Below are positions 42,269 to 51,111 of a DNA stretch of 64,000 nucleotides, one piece after another. The stretch comes from Streptomyces sp. MUM 2J (GTDB lineage Bacteria > Actinomycetota > Actinomycetes > Streptomycetales > Streptomycetaceae), in contig NZ_JADWYM010000003.1 in NCBI RefSeq assembly GCF_022414535.1, positions 62,001 through 126,000 of the forward strand, read 5' to 3'. The notes under the pieces were generated by a model, which did no database searches, had not been told where the DNA came from, and saw only the letters and a list, made by a program, of their open reading frames with translations. Every line of letters starts with the position of its first letter. Positions within the stretch are counted from its first letter, which is position 1. The translations under genes and the position numbers were made by a program.

Positions 42269-42826
42269 ATGAGCACAGCGGACCGACTGGTCGAGTCAAC
42301 CCGCGAGCTGCTGTGGGAGCGCGGCTACGTGGGCACGAGCCCCAAGGCGATCCTGGAGCGGGCGGACGCCGGACAGGGCAGCATGTACCACCACTTCAGG
42401 GGCAAGCAGGATCTCGCCCTGGCCGCCATCCGGCGCACCGCGGACGAGATGCTGGCCACCGCCGAGCGCGTCCTGGGCCGGCCGGGCACACCGTACGAGC
42501 GCATCGAGGGCTACCTGATGCGCGAACGCGACGTGCTGCGCGGCTGCCCCGTCGGCCGGCTGACCATGGACCCGGACGTGATCGCCAGCGACGTGCTGCG
42601 CGCCCCCGTCGACGCGACCCTCGCCCGGCTCCGGCGGCGGCTGGCGGAAATCGTCGAGGAGGGCAAGCGGCAGGGGCAGTTCGCGGCGGACCTCGACGCG
42701 GAGGAGATCGCAGCGGCGGTCGTGGCGACGGTGCAGGGCGGCTATGTCCTCGCCCGCGCCTCCGGCTCCCCCGCCGCGTTCGACGCGGGGGTACGCGGGC
42801 TGCTCGCCCTGCTGCGGCCCGCGTGA
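42269..42826 (+). CDS. TetR/AcrR-family regulator
   Basis: A 185-residue repressor. The N-terminal helix-turn-helix (about 5-50) reads RLVESTRELLWERGYVGTSPKAILERADAGQGSMYHHFRGKQDLALAAI, shown here as a whole only by its ends: RLVESTREL to LALAAI. The C-terminal domain with RDVLRGCPVGRLTMDP and AAAVVATVQGGYVLARA is of the YxaF/LmrA-like type. ATG 42269 has no ribosome site and sits just after the operator, suggesting a leaderless transcript. It is followed 87 bases later by the DUF4865 gene, a common pair in Streptomyces. Confidence 0.92.
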   Translation: MSTADRLVESTRELLWERGYVGTSPKAILERADAGQGSMYHHFRGKQDLALAAIRRTADEMLATAERVLGRPGTPYERIEGYLMRERDVLRGCPVGRLTMDPDVIASDVLRAPVDATLARLRRRLAEIVEEGKRQGQFAADLDAEEIAAAVVATVQGGYVLARASGSPAAFDAGVRGLLALLRPA

Positions 42827-42913
42827 GGTCTTCCCGCCCCGCGAGCAGCACGCGCCCGGTCCGGCCGATCGCCCGCTCCGGCCGGTCGTCCACCACGCCC
42901 TGGGAGGCATCGG

Positions 42914-43498
42914 ATGCACGCCATGCAGTACGAACTGACCCTGCCCGCCGACTACGACATGGGGATCGTGCGGTCCCGTGTGGCCCGCGCCGGGCACCTG
43001 ACGGACGACTGGGAGGGCCTCGGCCTGAAGGCGTACCTGATCCGCGAGCGCGGGCTGCACGGGTCGCCCGTCAACCAGTACGCGCCGTTCTACCTCTGGA
43101 ACACCGTGGAGGGCATGAACACCTTCCTGTGGGGCGGCGGCTTCCAGGGGCTGTGCGACGACTTCGGCCGGCCGGGCGTGCAGCAGTGGACCGGGCTCGC
43201 CCAGGAGCCGGGAGGCGCGGCGGACTCCCCCGCCGCGACCGCCGTACGGCGCCGGCAGCGGGTACCGGACGGACCGGCGCTGTCGCGGACCGTGGAGGAG
43301 GCCGCTGCCGAGGCCGGCCGGCTCGCCCGGCTGGACGGTGCGGTGCTCGCGGCAGCGGTCGTGGATGCGCGGCGGTGGGAGGTCGTCCACTTCTCGCTGT
43401 GGGAGCAGGACGCCCCGAAGGCCGAGGGCGATCTGTTCCAGGTCCTGCACGTGTCGGCGCCGGGAAGGCGGCGGCTGCCGCGCGGCCGCCAGTGGTGA
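42914..43498 (+). CDS. DUF4865 family protein
   Basis: A 194-residue protein of the DUF4865/YdhR-like group: MQYELTLPADYDMGIVR, GLGLKAYLIRERG, SPVNQYAPFYLWNTVEGMNTFLWGGGF and FGRPGVQQWTGLA are typical, with an expected ferredoxin-like alpha/beta barrel. ATG 42914 has GGGAGG six bases upstream. It is the likely target of the TetR-type regulator next to it; the pair may handle a small reactive or aromatic compound, but the role is not known. Confidence 0.9.
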   Translation: MHAMQYELTLPADYDMGIVRSRVARAGHLTDDWEGLGLKAYLIRERGLHGSPVNQYAPFYLWNTVEGMNTFLWGGGFQGLCDDFGRPGVQQWTGLAQEPGGAADSPAATAVRRRQRVPDGPALSRTVEEAAAEAGRLARLDGAVLAAAVVDARRWEVVHFSLWEQDAPKAEGDLFQVLHVSAPGRRRLPRGRQW

Positions 43499-43661
43499 GC
43501 ACGGTCCGCGCGGTGCCCGGGGACGTGCTTCCCGGACGGCTGGGGGCCGGGGACGATGGGCCGCCCGGCCGGGGTGACCGGCCGGGACCGGATGTCGTCC
43601 CACGCGCGTCCGGCCGGGGGCGTCGTCGCGGTGCGTCCGGCCGGGACCGTAGGGCGCGCCG

Positions 43662-44552
43662 TCAGTCGTCGGGGCGGTCGCCGAAGCTGGCGTAGTAGGC
43701 GGCGGCCATGTCCTCGTCCGCGTGGCCCTGCGCGGCGGCGCGTTCCAGCCGGGCCGCGCTCGCTGCGGCGACGTCGAGGCGGACGCCGTTGCGCTCGCCG
43801 GCCCGGACGATGAGGCGGGCGTCCTTGGCGGCGGTCGCCACCGCGAACTGGGGCGGGGACAGCCGGCCCTCACGGACCAGAGCAGCCTTGGCGCGCAGAT
43901 AGCCCATGTCGAGCGGGCCGCCCTCGATGAGTGCGAAGAAGTCGTCGGGGTCGACGCCGAGGGCCTCCGACAGGGCCAGCACCTCTCCGGCCGCGGCGGT
44001 CGCGGCGACGACCCAGCTGTTGGCGACCAGCTTCAGGCGCGTCGCGTCGGCCGCGGCGCCGTCCTCGCCGCACCACACGGTGCGGGCGCCGACCGCGTCG
44101 AAGACCGGGGTCACCTTCGCGCGGCCCTTCACGGGCCCGGCGGCCAGCACGGTCAGCTGTCCGGCCTCGGCCGGCTCGCGGGTGCCGAGGACGGGCGCGT
44201 CGTAGAAGACCAGGCCGTGCTCACGGGCGAGGGCCGCCAACTCGGGTACGGCCTCCGTGCCGGCGGTGGTCGACTGCACCCAGGCGGTCCCGGGGCGCAG
44301 CGCTGGAGCAGCCTCGCGCATGACGGCCAGTGCGGCGTCCCCGTCGTGGAGCATCGTCAGCACGACGTCCGCCCCCTGGACGGCCCCGGCGGGCGTGCCG
44401 GCCACGAACGCCCCGTCGGCCGCGAGCGGTTCGGCCTTGCTGCGGGTGCGGTTCCAGACGCGTACGGCGTGTCCGGCGCGGGCGAGGCTGCGGGCCATCG
44501 CGGCGCCCATGATGCCGGTGCCCAGGACGCTCACGGTGAGCTTGTCGGTCAT
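43662..44552 (-). CDS. NAD(P)-dependent beta-hydroxyacid dehydrogenase (3-hydroxyisobutyrate dehydrogenase-like)
   Basis: A 296-residue enzyme of the HIBADH/GLYR family. It has Rossmann VLGTGIMGAAMARSLARAG (about 8-26), the substrate loop with VQSTTAGTEA, YDAPVLGTREPAEAGQLTVLAAG, and the catalytic Lys in RLKLVANSWV (KxxxN). AAGGGAG precedes ATG 44552. It could oxidise 3-hydroxyisobutyrate-like acids or reduce succinic semialdehyde/glyoxylate. It stands alone between convergent and divergent neighbours. Confidence 0.92.
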   Translation of the reverse strand: MTDKLTVSVLGTGIMGAAMARSLARAGHAVRVWNRTRSKAEPLAADGAFVAGTPAGAVQGADVVLTMLHDGDAALAVMREAAPALRPGTAWVQSTTAGTEAVPELAALAREHGLVFYDAPVLGTREPAEAGQLTVLAAGPVKGRAKVTPVFDAVGARTVWCGEDGAAADATRLKLVANSWVVAATAAAGEVLALSEALGVDPDDFFALIEGGPLDMGYLRAKAALVREGRLSPPQFAVATAAKDARLIVRAGERNGVRLDVAAASAARLERAAAQGHADEDMAAAYYASFGDRPDD

Positions 44553-44663
44553 GCTGTTCGGCTCCCTTGACCTCGTCGAATATTGAGCAGGCCCTGACGC
44601 TCCTGGACTGAGCCCGGCCCGGCGCCCCCACGCGCAACGGCGCCCTCTCCCCGTGCTGCGGCC

Positions 44664-45908
44664 TCAGCCCCCGGCCAGCGCGCCCAGCGGGTCGTCCAGT
44701 ACCGGCTGCCACGCCATCTCGGCCGCGCCGACCAGGCTGTTGTGGTCGAGGGTGCAGGCGAGGATGGGGACCCCACCGCTGCGGCCCCACAGACTGCGGT
44801 CGGCGACGACCGCGCGAAGGCGGTCCGGATCGGCGTCGAGGAGTGTGCGGTGCAGACCGCCGAGGATGATCCGGTCGGGGTTGAGGATGTTGACCAGGCC
44901 GGCCAGGCCCAGGCCGAGCCGGTCGATCAGGGTCTCGACGGCCGCGCGGACGGCGGGGTCGCCGTACTCCCGGCGGATCAGGTCCTTGGCTTGCTGGAGC
45001 AGCGACACCTCCGGGCCGGGCACCCGGCCCGCCGTGGCGAGGAGCGCCAGCGGGTCGGCCTCGACGTCGAGACAGCCGCGGCCGCCGCAGTGACACGGGC
45101 GGCCCTCGGGGTTGACGGTGAGGTGCCCCACCTCCAGCGCGAGCCCGGCGCTGCCCGTGTGCAGCCGTCCGTCCAGCACGAGGGCGCCACCGACACCGCG
45201 GTGCCCGGTGGCCACGCACAGCAGGTCACGGGAGCCGCGCCCGGCGCCGTGCCGGTGCTCGGCGAGCGCGGCGAGGTTGACGTCGTTCGCGGCGAAGGCG
45301 GGCCCGGTGATACCGGATGCGCGCACGCGTTCGGCGAAGATCTCCCGTACCCGTGCGCCCACCGGCCAGGCCAGGTGCAGCGGGTTGAGGGCGAGCCCCT
45401 CCGGCTCGGCGACCGCCGACGGAACGGCCAGGCCGGCGCCGACACAGCGCCGCCCGGTCTGCCGCAGCAGCCGCGCGCCCGCGTCGACGACGGAACCGAG
45501 CACCTTGGCCGGGTCGGCGTCGACGGTCTCGCAGCCGGGCGCGGTGGCGACGATCCGGCCGCCGAGGCCGACGAGCGCGGCACGGAAGCCGTCGGCGTGC
45601 ACCTGGGCGGCAAGGGCGACGGGGCCCTCCTCGGCCACGCTGAGCCGGTGGGAGGGGCGGCCCTGGGAGCCGGCCGGGGCACTGGGACGGGCGTCGACCC
45701 GGATCAGCCCCAGGGCCTCCAGTTCCGCGGCGACCGCCCCGGCCGTGGCGCGCGTCACGCCGAGTTCGGCGGTGAGGACCGCTCTGGTCGGTGCCCGGCC
45801 GGTGTGCACGAGCTCCAACGCGGGTCCGAGCGCACCGCGCCCCCGGTCCAACCGTGTCCTGGAGGTGCTCCCTTCCCCCGTCGGCCGGGGGTCCGCCTTG
45901 CCGCTCAT
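44664..45908 (-). CDS. ROK family transcriptional regulator
   Basis: A 414-residue NagC/XylR-type ROK protein. An N-terminal winged helix (about 25-85; APTRAVLTAELGVTRATAGAVAAELEALGLI) is followed by the ROK sugar-kinase-like fold with GLAVPSAV, ANDVNLAALAEH, GHRGVGGALVLDGRLHTGSAGLALEVGHLTVNPEGRPCHCGGRGCLDVEA, broken at the CxCGxxGCL zinc motif. ATG 45908 has GGGAG ten bases upstream. The effector is probably a sugar. It is divergent from the RlmG-like gene and 1.6 kb from the sugar isomerase/aldolase module. Confidence 0.93.
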   Translation of the reverse strand: MSGKADPRPTGEGSTSRTRLDRGRGALGPALELVHTGRAPTRAVLTAELGVTRATAGAVAAELEALGLIRVDARPSAPAGSQGRPSHRLSVAEEGPVALAAQVHADGFRAALVGLGGRIVATAPGCETVDADPAKVLGSVVDAGARLLRQTGRRCVGAGLAVPSAVAEPEGLALNPLHLAWPVGARVREIFAERVRASGITGPAFAANDVNLAALAEHRHGAGRGSRDLLCVATGHRGVGGALVLDGRLHTGSAGLALEVGHLTVNPEGRPCHCGGRGCLDVEADPLALLATAGRVPGPEVSLLQQAKDLIRREYGDPAVRAAVETLIDRLGLGLAGLVNILNPDRIILGGLHRTLLDADPDRLRAVVADRSLWGRSGGVPILACTLDHNSLVGAAEMAWQPVLDDPLGALAGG

Positions 45909-46125
45909 GAGGGCGAGTCTCCCATGATCCGCTCGTCCGGTGGCGGCCGGGAAGCCGCCCACCGGCGGGGTGGAGTTCGTCCGGCCCGTGAGCCCCGGAC
46001 GGGGTGCGGCGTGCCCGGACGGATCCGGGCACGCTCCGGGTGGCGTCACCTCGGCAGCGGCCCGCGGTCCCTCGCCCTGTCCTCCGGCACCGGCCCTGAG
46101 CTGCGGCTCGGCTAGCCTTGTCGCG

Positions 46126-47277
46126 ATGAACGACCGTATGACGACCCCGTGGGGCGAGTTCGCGCTGACCCGTTTCCCCGAGGACCCGCGCGACCGGCTG
46201 CGCGCCTGGGACGCCTCCGACGCGTATCTGCTCGCGCATCTGGCCGAGCTGGGGGTCCCGCTGACCGGCACGGTCGTGGTCGTCGGCGACCGGTGGGGTG
46301 CGCTGGCCACGGCACTCGCGGCGTACGAGCCGACGCAGATCACGGACTCCTTCCTGGCCCAGGAGGCGACGCGGGCCAACCTGGCGCGGGCGGGCGTGGC
46401 ACCCGGCACGGTCGGGCTGCTGACGACGCAGGACCCGCCACCGGAGCGGATCGACGTGCTGCTGGTGCGGGTGCCGAAGAGCTCGGCGCTGCTGGAGGAC
46501 CAACTGCTGCGGCTGGCGCCCGCGGTGCACGAGGGCACGGTCGTGGTCGGCACCGGCATGGTGAAGGAGATCCACACCTCCACGCTCAAGCTGTTCGAGC
46601 GCGTGCTGGGGCCGACGCGGACGTCGCTGGCCCGGCAGAAGGCCCGCCTTATCTTCTGCACACCGGACCCCGCGCTGAGGCCGGGGGCCAGCCCGTGGCC
46701 GTACCGCTACGTCCTGCCGGAGGGCGCCGGGCCCGCCTCCGGCCACACGGTCGTCAACCACGCGGGCGTCTTCTGCGCCGACCGCCTGGACATCGGCACG
46801 CGGTTCTTCCTCCGGCACCTGCCCGACACCCGTGGCACACAGCGGGTCGTGGACCTCGGCTGTGGCAACGGCGTCGTGGGAACGTCGGTGGCGCTGGCCA
46901 ATCCGGACGCCGAGGTGCTGTTCGTCGACGAGTCGTTCCAGGCGGTGTCCTCGGCGGAGGCGACGTACAGGGCGAACGGCGTGCCCGGGCACGCGGAGTT
47001 CCGGGTCGGGGACGGACTGAGCGGGGTGCCGTCCGGCAGTGTGGACATCGTCCTCAACAATCCGCCGTTCCACTCCCACCAGGCCACGACGGACGCCACA
47101 GCCTGGCGGATGTTCACCGGTGCGCGGCGCGCGCTGCGGCCCGGCGGCGAGTTGTGGGTGATCGGCAACCGGCATCTGGGATACCACGTCAAGCTGCGGC
47201 GCGTGTTCGGCAACAGCCGGGTGGTCGCCGGCGACCCGAAGTTCGTGGTGCTGAAGGCGGTCAAGCACGATCGCTGA
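46126..47277 (+). CDS. RsmC/RlmG-type rRNA methyltransferase
   Basis: A 383-residue class I SAM methyltransferase with the two-domain RsmC/RlmG layout: a degenerate N-terminal methyltransferase-like domain (about 1-190) and a catalytic C-terminal domain with VVDLGCGNGVVGTSVA (SAM motif I) and LNNPPFHSH (N-P-P-F, guanine N2 methylation). LIFCTPDPALRPGASPWPYRYVLP sits between the domains. Overall length and the NNPPFH motif fit RlmG (23S G1835) slightly better than RsmC. ATG 46126 is used; ATG 46138 is possible. Confidence 0.9.
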   Translation: MNDRMTTPWGEFALTRFPEDPRDRLRAWDASDAYLLAHLAELGVPLTGTVVVVGDRWGALATALAAYEPTQITDSFLAQEATRANLARAGVAPGTVGLLTTQDPPPERIDVLLVRVPKSSALLEDQLLRLAPAVHEGTVVVGTGMVKEIHTSTLKLFERVLGPTRTSLARQKARLIFCTPDPALRPGASPWPYRYVLPEGAGPASGHTVVNHAGVFCADRLDIGTRFFLRHLPDTRGTQRVVDLGCGNGVVGTSVALANPDAEVLFVDESFQAVSSAEATYRANGVPGHAEFRVGDGLSGVPSGSVDIVLNNPPFHSHQATTDATAWRMFTGARRALRPGGELWVIGNRHLGYHVKLRRVFGNSRVVAGDPKFVVLKAVKHDR

Positions 47278-47514
47278 CGGCGTCCGCCGGTCGACGAGCG
47301 GCGTCCGGTGCGCCCCCTTCGGCGGGCCCACCGGGCGTGCACGAACCGGCTGTCCGCAGTTCACACCGGACCCCCTGCGATCGAGGTCGTCCCCGTCCGC
47401 CGACGCCGCGTGCGGGCGGCCCTGGAGAGGCGGACCCGATCCCGGCCGGACGACGGCTCCCCCGCCCTGCGGCTCGCCCGGCGGCTGAGCGACCACCGGG
47501 CGGCCGGTGGTCGC

Positions 47515-48399
47515 TCAGCGCGCGGCAGCGGCGTCTGCGGTGGGCCGGCCGCCGTCGAGCACCCCGATGAGCCGCTCGACGCTGCGGGCCATCGCCTCGC
47601 GGCCCACGCTGAGGTAGCTGCGCGAGTCGACGGCGTCGGGGTGGGCGGCCAGGAAGTCCCGGATCGCACCGGTCATGGCGATGTTGAGAGCGGTACCGAT
47701 GTTGATCTTGGTGATGCCCCCTGCGACCGCGGCCGTCAACTCGTCGTCGGGAACCCCTGACGAGCCGTGCAGGACGAGCGGTACATCGAGGGCGGCGGCC
47801 AGGCGTTTGAGGAGACCGTGGTCGAGGGCCGCCGTGCGGGTGGTCATGGCGTGGGCGCTGCCGATGGCGACGGCCAGGGCGTCCACGCCGGAGTCGGCGA
47901 CGAAGGCGCGGGCCTCGGCGGGGTCGGTGCGCGCGCCCGGCGCGTGGGCGTCGAGGGCGGGGACGCCGGCCTTGCCGCCGACCTGTCCCAGTTCCGCCTC
48001 GATCCACAGCCCCTGGGCGTGCGCCCAGTCGGCGGCGGCACGGGTCGCGGCGAGGTTGCCCGCGTAGGGCAGGTGGGAGGCGTCGTACATGACGGAGCTG
48101 AAGCCGGCCTCGGGCGCCTGGCGCAGCAGGGCGTCGCCACGGACGTGGTCGAGGTGGAGCGCGACGGGCACGGCGGCGCGTTCGGCGGCGGCGACGGCGG
48201 CGCGGGCGAGGGGCAGGAGCCGGCCGTAGCGGAAGCGGACGGCGTTCTCGCTGATCTGCAGGACGACGGGCGCACCGCACGCCTCGGCTCCGGCGACGAC
48301 GGCCTCGACGTGTTCGAGCGTGATGATGTTGAAGGCGGCGACGGCGGAGCGCGCGACGGCGGCCCCGGCCAGGAGCTCGCCGGTGGTGACGAGGGACAC
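47515..48399 (-). CDS. Class II aldolase, tagatose/fructose-bisphosphate type (GatY/KbaY-like)
   Basis: A 294-residue class II aldolase. Zinc and catalytic motifs are VALHLDHV (Asp/His), GFSSVMYDASHLPY, IEAELGQVGG, VDALAVAIGSAHA (second His), LVLHGSSGVPD (third His), and GITKINIGTALN. The GTG start is at 48399. It lies 19 bases downstream of the SIS-domain gene on the same strand. Together they resemble the agaS-kbaY part of galactosamine/N-acetylgalactosamine breakdown, in which tagatose-1,6-bisphosphate is split. Confidence 0.92.
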   Translation of the reverse strand: MSLVTTGELLAGAAVARSAVAAFNIITLEHVEAVVAGAEACGAPVVLQISENAVRFRYGRLLPLARAAVAAAERAAVPVALHLDHVRGDALLRQAPEAGFSSVMYDASHLPYAGNLAATRAAADWAHAQGLWIEAELGQVGGKAGVPALDAHAPGARTDPAEARAFVADSGVDALAVAIGSAHAMTTRTAALDHGLLKRLAAALDVPLVLHGSSGVPDDELTAAVAGGITKINIGTALNIAMTGAIRDFLAAHPDAVDSRSYLSVGREAMARSVERLIGVLDGGRPTADAAAAR

Positions 48400-48418
48400 G
48401 GGCGGTCCTTTCGGGGCG

Positions 48419-49300
48419 TCAGGGGGCGAGGATCACCGAGCGGGTGAGGTGGCGGGGGCGGTCCGGATCGAGGCCGCGTCGCGCCGCCACGGCCACGGCG
48501 AGGCGCTGCGCCCGGACGAGTTCCGCGAGCGGGTCGAGACCGCCCGCCACCCACAGCCCGCCGGTGCCGCGCACCTGTTCGGCCAGGTCCCGCGGGGCGT
48601 CGCCGAACATCCACGTGGCCGTGCCCGCCGCGGTGATGCTGATGGGGCCGTGCCGGTACTCCATCGCCGGGTAGGCCTCGGTCCACGCCAGGGCGGCCTC
48701 GCGCATCTTCAGCGCGGCCTCGCTGGCCAGACCCACGGTCCAGCCGCGGCCCAGGAAGGTGAACTGCCCGCATTCCACCAGGTTCCGGGGCAGTGCGCGG
48801 GACAGTGCCGCGCGGGCGTCGGCGACGGCCGCGTCGGAGTGCAGGCCCAGGTGGGCGCGCAGCAGGGTCAGTGCGCTCGTCGCGAACCGGGTCTGGACGA
48901 CGGAGCGTTCATCGGCGTAGTCGAGGACGACGACGTCGGCGGCGGCGCCCCTCACAGGCGTGTGCGGGTCGGCGGTGAGCGCGGTCGTCCGGATGTGCCC
49001 GCGCAGCCGGGCGAGCAGTTCCAGCACCTCGGTGGTGGTGCCGGAGCGGGTGAGGGCGACGACGCGGTCGTAGCGGCGGCCGTGAGGAAACTCGGAGGCC
49101 GCGAAGGCGTCCGTCTCGCCCAGGCCCGCTCCCTCACGCAGTCCGGCGACCGCCTGTGCCATGAAGAAGGAGGTCCCGCAGCCGACGACCGCGACCCGCT
49201 CCCCCGCCGCCGGCAGCACCCTCCTGTGATCCGCGGCCTGCTCCGCGGCGCGCGTCCAGCACTCGGGCTGGCTGTTCAACTCGTCCTCGACATGGCTCAT
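48419..49300 (-). CDS. SIS-domain sugar isomerase/deaminase (AgaS/GlmS-C-like)
   Basis: A 293-residue protein with two SIS domains like the isomerase half of GlmS: VAVVGCGTSFFMAQAVA, ALTRSGTTTEVLELLARL (the SxSGxT/S-type loop), FLGRGWTVGLASEAALKMREAALAWTEAYPAMEYRHGPIS around residues 180-225. No glutaminase domain is present. GGGGAGGGC precedes ATG 49300. AgaS-type enzymes deaminate and isomerise galactosamine 6-phosphate to tagatose 6-phosphate. It is divergent from its presumed DeoR regulator. Confidence 0.92.
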   Translation of the reverse strand: MSHVEDELNSQPECWTRAAEQAADHRRVLPAAGERVAVVGCGTSFFMAQAVAGLREGAGLGETDAFAASEFPHGRRYDRVVALTRSGTTTEVLELLARLRGHIRTTALTADPHTPVRGAAADVVVLDYADERSVVQTRFATSALTLLRAHLGLHSDAAVADARAALSRALPRNLVECGQFTFLGRGWTVGLASEAALKMREAALAWTEAYPAMEYRHGPISITAAGTATWMFGDAPRDLAEQVRGTGGLWVAGGLDPLAELVRAQRLAVAVAARRGLDPDRPRHLTRSVILAP

Positions 49301-49330
49301 GCGTGCCCTCCCCGGAGACGGGATGATTGT

Positions 49331-49372
49331 TCATGCAAGATATAGCCAGCTTTCAAGCATCATCAAGCATTC
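49331..49372. promoter_or_regulatory. Direct-repeat operator between DeoR gene and isomerase gene
   Basis: In the 136-bp divergent spacer, an unusually AT-rich stretch holds TCAAGCATCA-TCAAGCATTC as a 10-bp direct repeat at 49353-49372 and a related TCATGCAAGA at 49331-49340. DeoR-family sugar regulators often bind direct repeats of this size. The region probably serves both promoters. Confidence 0.6.
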
Positions 49373-49436
49373 CGGGGCATCGGTGGTGCGCTAGGGTCGC
49401 CAAAGATCACGCGAGGGCCGAGGACCGGAGGTGCGG

Positions 49437-50216
49437 ATGTCGCGCGACGCCCGCTGGAAGGCGCTGCTGGAACTGCTCGTCGAGCGGGGCAGGCTCGACG
49501 TCGAGGAGGCCGCCACCGAGCTGGCGGTGTCGGCCGCGACCATCCGCCGCGACTTCGACCAGCTCGCCGAGCAGCAGATGCTGGTGCGCACCCGGGGCGG
49601 CGCGGTCGTGCACGGGGTCTCCTACGAGCTGCCGCTGCGCTACAAGACCGCCCGGCGGGCCCCGGAGAAGCAGCGCATCGCCAAGGCCGCGGCCGGGCTG
49701 ATCGCACCGGGCGAGGCGGTCGGGCTGACCGGCGGCACGACCACCACCGAAGTGGCCCGGGCGCTCGCGGTGCGCGGCGACCTCTCCTCCGGCTCACCCG
49801 CGCTGACCGTCGTCACCAACGCCCTCAACATCGCCAGCGAGCTGGCGGTCCGCCCCCAGTTCAAGATCGTGGTGACCGGCGGGGTGGCGCGGGCACAGTC
49901 GTACGAACTCATCGGGCCGCTCGCGGACGGGGTGCTCGGCCAGATCACCCTCGACGTGGCCGTGCTCGGCGTGGTCTCCTTCGACGCCGTCCACGGCGCC
50001 GCGGCGCACGACGAAGCGGAGGCCGCCGTCAACCGGCTCCTGTGCGAGCGCGCCGAGCGGGTGGTCGTCGCAGCCGACTCCAGCAAACTCGGGCGACGCG
50101 CCTTCGCCCGCATCTGCGCCACCGGCGCGGTCGACACGCTGGTGACCGACACGGCGGCCGGACCCGAGGCGGTCCGGCTCTTCGAGGAGGCCGGCCTCAC
50201 GGTCGTGACCGTGTGA
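49437..50216 (+). CDS. DeoR/AgaR-family transcriptional regulator
   Basis: A 259-residue repressor. DeoR helix-turn-helix (about 5-60; WKALLELLVERGRLDVEEAATELAVSAATIRRDF) and DeoRC sensing domain with GLTGGTTTTEVARAL, VVTNALNIASEL, VVTGGVARAQSYELIGP and AERVVVAADSSKLG. ATG 49437 has GGAGGT about five bases upstream; GTG 49431 overlaps that site and is less likely. It is divergent from the isomerase-aldolase operon, which is its probable target, with a sugar phosphate as inducer. Confidence 0.93.
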   Translation: MSRDARWKALLELLVERGRLDVEEAATELAVSAATIRRDFDQLAEQQMLVRTRGGAVVHGVSYELPLRYKTARRAPEKQRIAKAAAGLIAPGEAVGLTGGTTTTEVARALAVRGDLSSGSPALTVVTNALNIASELAVRPQFKIVVTGGVARAQSYELIGPLADGVLGQITLDVAVLGVVSFDAVHGAAAHDEAEAAVNRLLCERAERVVVAADSSKLGRRAFARICATGAVDTLVTDTAAGPEAVRLFEEAGLTVVTV

Positions 50217-50281
50217 GGCGCGGGGACCGCGACAAGGAGCGGGACCGGGACCGGGTCCTCCGGTGGCCTTGAGGCACCCCG

Positions 50282-50836
50282 TCAGTACAGGACCTCCAGG
50301 CCGCCTCCGGCGCCCAGGGCCGCCGCGACCCGGTCCACCCGAGCCGCCGCACGGCGCAGCGACCAGCCGGCCAGAACGGCGTACAGCACGGCCACGACGA
50401 GCGTCAGTACGCCGAGGACGCGGTCGCCGACGGCCCATGTCCAGGTGGCCACCAGCAGGTAGAGGAGGCACATCAGGGAGACGGCGTTACGGCCGCGTCG
50501 GCGCCGCTCCTGGCGCAGACGTACCAGCCGGCCGAGGGCCGCCCGTTCGACGGGGTCCGTGGGAATCTCCCCGCGGGTGATCCTGCGTTGGAGCACGAGC
50601 AGGTCGCGGGCCGTGCCCACCTCCAGCCGCCGGGCCAGTCCCCGGCGCCGGGCGGCCAGCCACACGCCGAACAGTACGGACATCCCCAGGTCCAGCACCA
50701 CCAGCTCCACGGGCAGGGCCGGGCCGAACCACAGGATGTGCAGGCACGACGAGGCCACCAGGACCCACAGCGCACACACCCAGGTGCGGTCCCGCCGCCT
50801 CGGCCGCACCGACGCCGCCACCGTCACTCCCGTCAC
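50282..50836 (-). CDS. Membrane protein of unknown function
   Basis: About 184 residues with two pairs of hydrophobic helices (about 15-60 and 115-165) on each side of a basic cytoplasmic loop (RGLARRLEVGTARDLLVLQRRITRGEIPTDPVERAALGRLVRLRQERRRRGR, around 65-115). The GTG start at 50836 is tentative. No family is recognised. It is convergent with the DeoR gene. Confidence 0.7.
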   Translation of the reverse strand: MTGVTVAASVRPRRRDRTWVCALWVLVASSCLHILWFGPALPVELVVLDLGMSVLFGVWLAARRRGLARRLEVGTARDLLVLQRRITRGEIPTDPVERAALGRLVRLRQERRRRGRNAVSLMCLLYLLVATWTWAVGDRVLGVLTLVVAVLYAVLAGWSLRRAAARVDRVAAALGAGGGLEVLY

Positions 50837-51111
50837 CGGTCCGCCTTCCGCCTCGGCCCACCGGGACCCGGCACGGGCCGTGATCCGGTGCGAGCCGTTC
50901 CGCTCGTTCGTCGCGGCATCCTGGCACAGGGCTTCGGGCCTGCGGCCCACCGGGTTTCCGCGGGGATGCGAATCCGGTTGCGGGCCGATGCGCATCCGTG
51001 ATCTTGACCCGGCCGGCGGGCGCGCCGGCGGAGGACGGGTGCAGGCGTCTCCCCCGTGTCACGGTGGCGGGCGGAGAGCCGCCCCGCGACGCGGCGTCGC
51101 GGACGGCGCGC

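Noticed and set aside
41338..42276. Minus-strand frame covering the ATP-binding protein gene and the intergenic repeats
   Set aside because: It is antisense to a GHKL protein with clear motifs, and its own product shows only repeats and Arg/Pro-rich sequence.
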